Shown piece by piece: positions 1 to 6,034 of a stretch of 14,659 nucleotides of DNA. The notes beneath the pieces are model-generated. The model searched no databases. It worked only from the letters and a program-made list of their open reading frames with translations, and was not told the origin of the DNA. The DNA lies in NCBI GenBank assembly GCA_002369255.1, contig DFFO01000057.1, positions 1 to 14,659 of the forward strand, in the 5' to 3' direction. Position 1 is the stretch's first letter. Each line of letters starts with the position of its first letter. The translations under genes were made by a program, and so were the position numbers. The DNA is from Lachnospiraceae bacterium UBA3774 (lineage in GTDB: Bacteria > Bacillota > Clostridia > Lachnospirales > Lachnospiraceae).

Positions 1-443
1 ACTACCGCCCCGTTCAGAACTGGAATGAAGGAAAGAGCCAGGAATACAAGGATCGCCGTGAATACGTTATCGAGGCGAGCACTTTAAAACGCAGCCGCGG
101 TGAAAACTGCATGACAAATACTCAGGGTGCGGACGTAACCGTCAGCGAGAAAAAAGTCGAGCAAAAAGCAGCCGCTACCGCTACGGCCGAAAAGCCCGCC
201 GAAAAAGTGAACGTGGACGAAATGCCCACCATCTATACAAAGGAACATTGCCCGAAGTGCAAGGGCGCCGAGCAAAGATTCAAGATCGCCGGCATCAGCT
301 TTATAGAAGTCAACTGCACTCAGAATATAGAGCTTGCAAAGGAACTTGGCATCACGCAGGCGCCCACGATCATCGATCCGGACGGCACCAGATTTGAGGG
401 CGCAAACGCAGCGATCGACTGGATGAAGGCGCACGGAAGGTAA
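1..443 (+). CDS. nrdD: C-terminal end of anaerobic ribonucleotide reductase fused to a glutaredoxin-like domain (5' partial)
   Basis: The frame is open from the first full codon (position 3) to TAA at 441-443. Codons before the Met at 111 read YRPVQNWNEGKSQEYKDR, which resembles the segment that follows the glycyl-radical site in class III ribonucleoside-triphosphate reductases (NrdD). The radical glycine itself would lie just outside the window. After it comes an Ala/Lys/Glu-rich linker (about 165-215) and then a complete small redoxin fold: beta strand PTIYTK, active site CPKC (Cys codons 249-251 and 258-260), a QAPT cis-proline motif near 357-368, and a terminal helix. The ATG at 111 has no Shine-Dalgarno upstream (gcagccgcggtgaaaactgc), so I read this as one fused protein and not a separate 110-residue redoxin. 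NrdD makes dNTPs anaerobically. The appended CPKC domain probably delivers electrons to the active-site disulfide. The flavoprotein reductase gene follows 8 bp later. Confidence 0.85.
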   Translation, partial: YRPVQNWNEGKSQEYKDRREYVIEASTLKRSRGENCMTNTQGADVTVSEKKVEQKAAATATAEKPAEKVNVDEMPTIYTKEHCPKCKGAEQRFKIAGISFIEVNCTQNIELAKELGITQAPTIIDPDGTRFEGANAAIDWMKAHGR

Positions 444-451
444 AAACAAAA

Positions 452-1366
452 ATGTACGATTTAATAGTAATCGGAGGAGGGCCTGCCGGACTTACGGCAG
501 CCCTCTATGCGCTAAGAAACGGGAAAAAAGTTTTAGTAATAGAAAAAGACGTATTCGGAGGACAGATAACAAATTCTCCGAGAGTCGAAAACATTCCGGG
601 ATTTGCCTCGATCAGCGGGGACGAGTTTGCGGACGCCTATCTTGAGCAGGTGATGGGACAGGGCGGCGAGGTACGTCTTGACGCTGTCACGGGTATTTCT
701 TCGGACGGAAAGAGCGTTACGGTAGATATCGAGGGCGGCGACAAAGTAGTTGCAAAAACCGCCGTTATTGCTACGGGTACAAAGCACAGGGTGCTTGGGC
801 TTGAAGGAGAGGAAGACCTGATAGGAAGCGGAGTGCATTTTTGCGCTGTTTGTGACGGGGATTTTTACCGGGACAAGCAAGTCTGCATGATTGGCGGCGG
901 CAATTCCGCTTTTGTGGAAGGAAATCTGCTTGCGGATATTGTGGAAAAAATGATTATCCTTCAGGATTTGCCGTTTTTCACGGCTGATGAAAAGCTTCAG
1001 CAGCAGCTGCTCTCCCGTGAAAACGTTGAGACTCATACCGGAACAAAGATAAAAGCGCTCGAGGTGGAAGACGGAAAGCTCACCGGAGTCAGATATGAGG
1101 AAAACGGCGAAGAAAAGCTCGCAAAGTGCGACGGCCTTTTCCTTGCCATAGGCTTTATTCCGGACAACGGGCTCTTTGAAAACGTGGCAGGCCTCGATGA
1201 GAGAGGATATTTCGACGCAGGGGAGTCGTGTCTGACGAAAACGCCGAATGTTTTTGTCGCGGGTGACTGCCGCCAAAAGACGCTCAGACAGGTTACCACG
1301 GCTTGCGCCGACGGTGCGATCGCCGCAATAGCGGCTTGTGATTTTATCAATAAAATCAATGACTGA
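452..1366 (+). CDS. trxB: Thioredoxin-reductase-like flavoprotein with degenerate NADPH site
   Basis: This 304-residue protein is the normal length for a low-molecular-weight thioredoxin reductase. FAD motif 1 GGGPAG is at residues 8-13. The redox disulfide CAVC is at Cys131/Cys134. The second nucleotide motif GGGNSA is at 148-153. The C-terminal FAD motif reads GDCRQKTLRQVTTACADGA. The family's HRRxxxRA segment, which grips the 2'-phosphate of NADPH, is replaced by ILQDLPFFTA (169-178), with no His or Arg. The enzyme should reduce the disulfide of a thioredoxin or glutaredoxin, but its electron donor may be ferredoxin or NADH instead of NADPH. Ferredoxin-type flavin thioredoxin reductases are known in clostridia. 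The gene starts 8 bp after the nrdD-redoxin stop, with AAGG at 437-440 overlapping the end of that gene. This suggests translational coupling, and the fused CPKC domain is its likely substrate. Confidence 0.9.
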   Translation: MYDLIVIGGGPAGLTAALYALRNGKKVLVIEKDVFGGQITNSPRVENIPGFASISGDEFADAYLEQVMGQGGEVRLDAVTGISSDGKSVTVDIEGGDKVVAKTAVIATGTKHRVLGLEGEEDLIGSGVHFCAVCDGDFYRDKQVCMIGGGNSAFVEGNLLADIVEKMIILQDLPFFTADEKLQQQLLSRENVETHTGTKIKALEVEDGKLTGVRYEENGEEKLAKCDGLFLAIGFIPDNGLFENVAGLDERGYFDAGESCLTKTPNVFVAGDCRQKTLRQVTTACADGAIAAIAACDFINKIND

Positions 1367-1378
1367 CAGGACAAAAAA

Positions 1379-2869
1379 ATGAAATTTCGAAGCTTTTTGA
1401 CAGTTTTGATAACGGTTCTTCTGATGCTGATCTGCGGACCGTGTCTTGCGGATGAATATTTGCCCGTCAATTTTGACGCGGCGCAGCCCGTTATATCGGA
1501 ATTGAAGATATATGAAGGCATTGTCATCGATGGAACCGACGTTTCCGGCAAGACCCTTTCCGAAGCGCAAAGCATAATAGACGCGCTTCATTTATCGCTT
1601 GTTGACGAACCGCTAAGCGTACGCTTTGGCGATACGGAATTTGCCGTTACTTTCGGGCAGCTGGGCCTTAGATATACGGGAGGCGATATCTGCGCAGACG
1701 TTATAAGATACGGAAATACCGGCGGTCTTTTGGGACTTTACAAATCGCTCGTTGATCTCAAGACCGACGGCTACGAATTTATCAGCGATTATTCAATAGA
1801 TGAAAACGCCCTTCGCCGCTATGTCTTCGAGACTCTCGGCGCCGTTTCCACCGCTGCGGACGCCACGATCACGCTGAAAGACGGTAAATTTATCATCACA
1901 CCGGATCACGCGGGCATTACTGTTGACGAGCAAAAGACTTATGAAGCGATTATCAGCGCGATAGAAGAAAAAGGGCCGCGCTCCGGCATAAAAGTCGAAG
2001 GAACCGCGCAGGTCACGGAGGCCAGAGTAAAGGCCGCGGATCTTGAAATGGTTACCGACAAACTCGGCAGCTGCTCCACTAATGTCGGCGGAAGCAGCAA
2101 CCGTGCAGACAATGTCGCGCTCGGAGCGAGCAAGATAAACGGTCTGCTCCTGATGCCGGGCGAATCTGCCTCGGCCAGCGATCTTATGGAAAAACGCGAC
2201 GCCGAACACGGCTACAAAAAGGCGCCGCAGTATGTAAACGGCAAATCCGAAGACGCTATCGGCGGGGGAGTCTGCCAGGTATCTTCGACGCTGTATAATG
2301 CTCTTTTGGAGGCGGAGCTCCAGATAGATGAGAGGCACAATCATTCTATGCTGGTATCCTATCTTCCCGCTTCGCAGGACGCCGCGATCTCGGACGGTTA
2401 CAAGGACCTGAAGTTTACAAATAATACCGAATATCCTATTTATATCGAAGGCAGATCCGTAAACCGGGTATGCACCTTTACGGTTTACGGGCACGAAACG
2501 CGCGACGCGAACAGAAAAGTTGAATATAAGAGCGTTATTACCTCGCAGTCCACGCCGGCCGATAAGATCGTCTATGACAAAAATCAGCCAACCACGTACA
2601 AAAAAACTACCGGCACAAGACATGCCGCCACAAAGTCATATCTTGAAAAGATCGTTTATGAAAACGGAAAAGAAGTCAGCCGAGAGGTGATCAGCAAGGA
2701 TTCATATCAGGGCAGCTCAAAAGTAATAACGATAGGCACAAAACAGCCTGAGGTCAAGCCTGCCGATCCTTCGACGACGCCTGCGCCTACAGTGCCCGTC
2801 GCCCCTACAACTCCGGCTGAGCCCCCTTCAGAGCCATCAGATTCCGATGAAAAAGACGGCGGGGAATAA
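1379..2869 (+). CDS. Secreted VanW family protein with G5 domain
   Basis: This is a 496-residue exported envelope protein. Residues 1-24 form a signal peptide (basic start, hydrophobic core, probable cleavage near CLA/DEY). Residues about 45-230 resemble the duplicated putative peptidoglycan-binding region that precedes VanW domains in YoaR-like proteins. The VanW domain spans about 235-370, with the hallmark GGGVCQVSSTLYNALL at 295-310 and a later HNHSMLVSYLP. A G5 domain occupies about 380-452. The tail (453-496) is Pro/Thr/Ser-rich then acidic, and has no LPXTG sorting signal. The biochemical role of VanW is unsettled. The name comes from vancomycin-resistance clusters, but most homologues, probably including this one, are ordinary cell-wall proteins. 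It starts 12 bp after trxB with CAGGA at 1367-1371, and CPBP follows after 24 bp, so it is probably cotranscribed with both. Confidence 0.9.
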   Translation: MKFRSFLTVLITVLLMLICGPCLADEYLPVNFDAAQPVISELKIYEGIVIDGTDVSGKTLSEAQSIIDALHLSLVDEPLSVRFGDTEFAVTFGQLGLRYTGGDICADVIRYGNTGGLLGLYKSLVDLKTDGYEFISDYSIDENALRRYVFETLGAVSTAADATITLKDGKFIITPDHAGITVDEQKTYEAIISAIEEKGPRSGIKVEGTAQVTEARVKAADLEMVTDKLGSCSTNVGGSSNRADNVALGASKINGLLLMPGESASASDLMEKRDAEHGYKKAPQYVNGKSEDAIGGGVCQVSSTLYNALLEAELQIDERHNHSMLVSYLPASQDAAISDGYKDLKFTNNTEYPIYIEGRSVNRVCTFTVYGHETRDANRKVEYKSVITSQSTPADKIVYDKNQPTTYKKTTGTRHAATKSYLEKIVYENGKEVSREVISKDSYQGSSKVITIGTKQPEVKPADPSTTPAPTVPVAPTTPAEPPSEPSDSDEKDGGE

Positions 2870-2893
2870 ATACTTTTTTTAAGGAGAACGGTT

Positions 2894-3784
2894 TTGAATA
2901 ATAATACAGGTGTCGGGAGACGAATTTGGAGACTGATCTATCCTGTTCTGGTATATTTCGGAACATCTTTGCTCGTATCAGTGTGCTTTTCTTTTTTTGT
3001 TGCCATGAAGGGCCTTATGATATACGGCAATGATATTGAAAGACTTACAGAGCTTTATATCGGCGAAGTATATAAATATTCAAATCTCATTTCAATAATA
3101 TCCAATGTGATCGCTATTCCCTTGATGCTCCTGTTTATGCGGCTCGATAAAAAGCGCAGATATCGCGAAGGAACCATCGAGGTCTATGACAAAACAGGGC
3201 CGCTGTTTTACGCCGCGGTTTTGTTTCTCGGCGCCGCAGCAGCGATCACCGCAAATAATCTTATCAACATTAGCGGCCTTATAAATCTCGAACTTGAAGA
3301 GCAGGAAGAACTTGCAAAGCTGATTTACAGCGGCACGATGGTGATAGAGATCCTCGCCGTCGTGATCCTTGCTCCGATCGCAGAGGAACTCGTCTTTAGA
3401 GGGCTGGTTTTTCGGAGACTTCGCGAAAACACTTCTTTTAAGATGGCTGCATTTATTTCGGCTTTGTTTTTCGCGCTTTATCACGGCAATCTGGTGCAGG
3501 GCGTTTATGCCTTTATGCTCGGACTTTTGATGGCTTTTGTATGTGAACGGTTCAAGTCGGTACTTGCTTCCATAATATTCCATATCGGAGCAAATGGCTT
3601 TTCTGTGCTGGCCACGGAAACAAGTATGCTTGATGTCGTAGAAAAATCAAACGCCGCGGCCCTGATCTACATCATTGTCGGCGCGGCGCTTACGTTGTTT
3701 TTCCTTTGGATCGTTTATGAAAAGGTACATCCGAGGCTTCTTATACCAGCAGCCTCAGCCGGGCAGGAAGAATCCGGAACGTGA
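2894..3784 (+). CDS. CPBP family intramembrane metalloprotease
   Basis: This is a 296-residue polytopic membrane protein of the CPBP (CAAX protease/bacteriocin-processing, Abi) family. The start is TTG, chosen because AAGGAG at 2881-2886 lies about 7 bp upstream and no ATG or GTG is better placed. Hydrophobic segments appear at roughly residues 12-36, 55-78, 105-126, 150-163, 180-200, 205-222 and 255-278. The three family motifs are present: EELVFR (Glu164, Glu165, Arg169), the FALYH motif with His197, and HIGAN with His230 and Asn234. These residues form the membrane-embedded metal site. Substrates of such proteins are mostly unknown; some process peptides or confer bacteriocin self-immunity, but no bacteriocin gene is visible here. 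It is the last gene of the nrdD-trxB-vanW run. Its final 44 bp overlap the 3' end of the opposing lipid kinase gene, with no terminator between them. Confidence 0.9.
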   Translation: MNNNTGVGRRIWRLIYPVLVYFGTSLLVSVCFSFFVAMKGLMIYGNDIERLTELYIGEVYKYSNLISIISNVIAIPLMLLFMRLDKKRRYREGTIEVYDKTGPLFYAAVLFLGAAAAITANNLINISGLINLELEEQEELAKLIYSGTMVIEILAVVILAPIAEELVFRGLVFRRLRENTSFKMAAFISALFFALYHGNLVQGVYAFMLGLLMAFVCERFKSVLASIIFHIGANGFSVLATETSMLDVVEKSNAAALIYIIVGAALTLFFLWIVYEKVHPRLLIPAASAGQEESGT

Positions 3785-4664
3785 TATCGTCATATTTGCC
3801 AAGCACCTCGCCGTCAGTATGTACGGCGAGTTTTTTTTCTGTTTTTACTACGGCATTTTTGCAATTGATCAGCTTTGTTCCCTTGAATTTTGCATGCCAG
3901 CCTTCCTTTGCCTTTGACGGGAGCAGAGCGCAGAAGAATTTCAATCTGCTGCGGATAGCCACGATACATAGACTGAGTCTGCCGTCTTCCGGATCGGCGT
4001 CGGGAGCGAAGGGATATCCGCCGCCCTCATATTTCAGATTGTGGGCGCTGACAAAGGAAAGTCTGTCAAAACGGATACTGTCTTTACCGTCAACGATTAT
4101 TTCTCCGGCAACCTTCGGATGAGAAAGCCAGTGCTTAAATCCTATTACAAAATAAGCCAGCTTTCCGGCGCGGAGCTTGTTCAGTATTTTTTTGATACGG
4201 CTGCGATCGAGCTCCTCGCAGACTCCGGCGTCATAACCGGCGCCGCCGCTTATACAAAAGCGCCTTGTATTATCGCCGCAGGTGACCTCTCCAAGATCAA
4301 GCGTTCTTACGTTTGTGCTGTGAAGAATAGCGTTCAGAGCTTCATTTGGGTCTGTAGGAAGGCCAAGCCCTCTTGCAAAATCGTTCCCGGAGCCGAAAGG
4401 AATGAAACCGAGTGCGGGCGCGTTTTTTTCAGAAAGACCGTTTATCACGCCGTTGAGCGTGCCGTCTCCGCCAAATACTATTATTTTGTCGTTTTCGCCT
4501 GCTTTTTCACAGATCTCTTTGGCAAGCTCGGTTGAATGTCCGGCATGCTGTGTTTTTAGCACGGCGTAAGGGATATCGGCCGCGTCTATCGTATTTTGAA
4601 GCATTTCCCAGGTTTTTTCGGCTTTTCCTGATCTTGCTACAGCGTTGACTATAAAATAAAACAT
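3741..4664 (-). CDS. YegS/BmrU-type lipid (diacylglycerol) kinase
   Basis: This 307-residue protein belongs to the diacylglycerol kinase catalytic-domain family (DgkB/YegS/BmrU group), soluble enzymes that phosphorylate lipids such as diacylglycerol at the membrane. From the chosen start, the nucleotide-binding motif GGDGTLNG is at residues 65-72 and the second signature GFIPFGSGNDFARGL at 86-100. The later motifs YPFAPDA, DGRLSLCIV and HTDGE are all present. The reading frame is open upstream to 4706. The ATG at 4664 is preferred because GGAGG (complement of 4672-4676) sits 7 bp before it, it begins with the typical MFYFIVN strand, and an earlier start would run across the promoter -10. The gene stands alone on the - strand. 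It is divergent from the TRAP operon and convergent with the CPBP gene, which it overlaps at the 3' end. The in vivo substrate is not evident. Confidence 0.9.
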   Translation of the reverse strand: MFYFIVNAVARSGKAEKTWEMLQNTIDAADIPYAVLKTQHAGHSTELAKEICEKAGENDKIIVFGGDGTLNGVINGLSEKNAPALGFIPFGSGNDFARGLGLPTDPNEALNAILHSTNVRTLDLGEVTCGDNTRRFCISGGAGYDAGVCEELDRSRIKKILNKLRAGKLAYFVIGFKHWLSHPKVAGEIIVDGKDSIRFDRLSFVSAHNLKYEGGGYPFAPDADPEDGRLSLCIVAIRSRLKFFCALLPSKAKEGWHAKFKGTKLINCKNAVVKTEKKLAVHTDGEVLGKYDDITFRILPARLRLLV

Positions 4665-4686
4665 TTCTGAACCTCCATTTCGTGCG

Positions 4687-4695
4687 ATTATATCA
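4687..4695 (-). promoter_or_regulatory. Extended -10 promoter of the lipid kinase gene
   Basis: The complement reads TGATATAAT, a perfect -10 hexamer with the extended TGn element. It lies 22 bp upstream of the kinase ATG and just before its GGAGG. The -35 region (TGTATC at about 18 bp spacing) is poor, as is usual for extended -10 promoters. Transcription would start close to the ribosome binding site, leaving a short leader. Confidence 0.7.
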
Positions 4696-4758
4696 CAAAT
4701 ATGCATCCCTGATACAGTATTTACGGTTTTTATGTAAAAAAAACAGCCGAAAAAACAG

Positions 4759-4790
4759 GTTTTTACTTTGAAAGAAAAACACGTAAAAAC
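4759..4790. promoter_or_regulatory. Candidate operator: inverted repeat between divergent promoters
   Basis: GTTTTTAC at 4759-4766 is perfectly complementary to GTAAAAAC at 4783-4790. A related GTTTTTATGTAAAAA palindrome lies at 4726-4740. The elements fall between the - strand kinase promoter and the + strand TRAP promoter, so a shared regulator could bind here. The stretch is AT-rich and such repeats occur by chance, so this is a weak call. Confidence 0.3.
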
Positions 4791-4836
4791 GCTTATATTA
4801 CAAGAAGAGAAGGATCTTTGCGACCCTTTTGATTAC

Positions 4837-4865
4837 TTGACACAAGGGCGAAATTTTAATATGAT
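4837..4865 (+). promoter_or_regulatory. Consensus promoter of the TAXI-TRAP operon
   Basis: A perfect -35 TTGACA (4837-4842) is separated by 17 bp from -10 TATGAT (4860-4865), giving a start near 4872 and a leader of about 44 nt before the ATG at 4916. Short arms CCCTT (4824-4828) and AAGGG (4844-4848) flank the -35 and could be an operator half-site pair. Confidence 0.8.
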
Positions 4866-4915
4866 TAAATAAGAGGTATCGTTTGGTTAATTTTATTCAG
4901 AAAGGAGCGCAAAAA

Positions 4916-5938
4916 ATGATTAAAAGAACAGTCACAGTATTTTTTTGCCTGCTTTTGGTTTTAACCATGGCAGCTTGCGGAGATTCGGGTTCAGATAGTT
5001 CAGAACAGAGTGGACAGCAAGGCAGCGAGCCTCAATCTTCTTCAAAAACAGGTGGCGGAGACCTGACGTTTACGACCGGCGGCGAAGCCGGAACGTACTA
5101 TGCGTTCGGCACCGTTTTAGCGCAATTTGTATCTGACAGGACAGATACGTCAGTAACGGCTATTTCCGGAAACGGTTCCCAGGCCAATATCGAAGATATG
5201 GATGCGGGAACGGTACAGCTGGGCTTTACTCAGTCCGACGTTATGAGCTATGCTTATACCGGAACGAACCTGTTTGAGGCAACAGGGAAAGTATCAAGCT
5301 TTTCTGTGGTTGCGGCTTTGTATATGGAGCAGGTTCAGATAGTCACTATGGATCCTGAGATCAAAACAGTCGCAGATCTGGCCGGCAAGAATGTTTCTAT
5401 CGGAGCTTCGGGCTCAGGCACTTACTTTAACGCCCTCGACGTACTGGGTGCCTACGGGCTTACCGAAAATGATATCAATGCCCAGTATTTGAATTTTGCT
5501 GATTCCGCAGACAATCTAAAAGACGGCAAAATTGACGCGGCGTTTATTGTAGCCGGCGCGCCTACGACGGCTGTCACAGACCTTTCGACCGGAAAACAGG
5601 TATATCTTGTTTCTCTGGACGACGAGCATGCAGACAAGCTGATAGAAACGTCGCCTTATTACTCCAAAGTCAAAATCAGCGCTGACGTATATGGCACCCC
5701 CACGGATATAACCACAGTTGCGGTGGGAGCTGTTGTGATCGCGCGTGATGACGTGGCCGAGGGAGACGTTTACAACTTCATATCCACTGTTTTTGATAAT
5801 CTCGATGAAGTGTCCACAGCTCACGCAAAAGGCGAGGAGCTGTCTTTGGAATTTGCGTCCGGCATCACTGACGTACCGTATCATCCCGGCGCAGCAGCTT
5901 ATTTTGCTGAAAATAATATTACTGTTCCCACCAAGTAA
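4916..5938 (+). CDS. TAXI family TRAP transporter solute-binding lipoprotein
   Basis: This 340-residue extracytoplasmic receptor belongs to a TRAP (ion-gradient-driven) uptake system of the TAXI subtype. The frame is open back to a TTG at 4883. The ATG at 4916 is chosen because AAAGGAG (4901-4907) precedes it at proper spacing and it opens a classical lipoprotein signal peptide: MIKR, a hydrophobic core, then MAAC with lipidated Cys21. A Ser/Gly/Gln-rich linker follows to about residue 45. The mature domain begins LTFTTGGEAGTYYAFG, the characteristic TAXI opening, followed by SGNGSQANIEDMDAG and a second lobe with GASGSGTYFNALDVL. The protein sits on the outer face of the cytoplasmic membrane and hands substrate to the fused permease encoded 96 bp downstream. 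The substrate cannot be read from the sequence; TAXI systems include glutamate and other carboxylate carriers, but most are unassigned. Confidence 0.93.
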   Translation: MIKRTVTVFFCLLLVLTMAACGDSGSDSSEQSGQQGSEPQSSSKTGGGDLTFTTGGEAGTYYAFGTVLAQFVSDRTDTSVTAISGNGSQANIEDMDAGTVQLGFTQSDVMSYAYTGTNLFEATGKVSSFSVVAALYMEQVQIVTMDPEIKTVADLAGKNVSIGASGSGTYFNALDVLGAYGLTENDINAQYLNFADSADNLKDGKIDAAFIVAGAPTTAVTDLSTGKQVYLVSLDDEHADKLIETSPYYSKVKISADVYGTPTDITTVAVGAVVIARDDVAEGDVYNFISTVFDNLDEVSTAHAKGEELSLEFASGITDVPYHPGAAAYFAENNITVPTK

Positions 5939-5981
5939 TCATCATTGATTCAGACGACGTATTTAAGTTTATTCATGCTTT

Positions 5982-6019
5982 GCCGGGCATGACAACAAAT
6001 GTCAGTCCCGGCTTTTTTT
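5982..6019 (+). terminator. Intercistronic terminator-like hairpin between receptor and permease
   Basis: GCCGGG (5982-5987) pairs with CCCGGC (6007-6012). An inner helix TGACA/TGTCA (5990-5994 with 6000-6004) and a 5-nt loop follow a 2x2 mismatch, and seven T residues run from 6013 to 6019. This has the form of an intrinsic terminator inside an operon. It would let more receptor than permease be made. Confidence 0.75.
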
Positions 6020-6034
6020 GAAAGGAATCATTAT

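Noticed and set aside
111..443. Separate 110-residue redoxin gene starting at the ATG at 111
   Set aside because: The same frame is open upstream to the window edge with NrdD-like sequence, and no Shine-Dalgarno precedes the ATG.
533..1591. Long - strand open frame of 352 codons
   Set aside because: It is antisense to trxB and the vanW start, with no recognisable domains and a basic, Cys/Arg-rich shadow composition. The + strand genes have clear motifs.
1793..2623. - strand open frame of 276 codons within vanW
   Set aside because: It is a shadow of the VanW/G5 coding frame, with no family resemblance and no ribosome binding site.
1379..2869. Vancomycin resistance gene (vanW)
   Set aside because: Only the VanW domain name is shared. 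There is no vanHAX, vanRS or ligase gene nearby, and the domain is common in cell-wall proteins unrelated to resistance.
4041..4535. + strand frames across the lipid kinase gene
   Set aside because: The - strand frame carries GGDGTLNG and GSGNDFARG motifs; the + strand translations are shadows.
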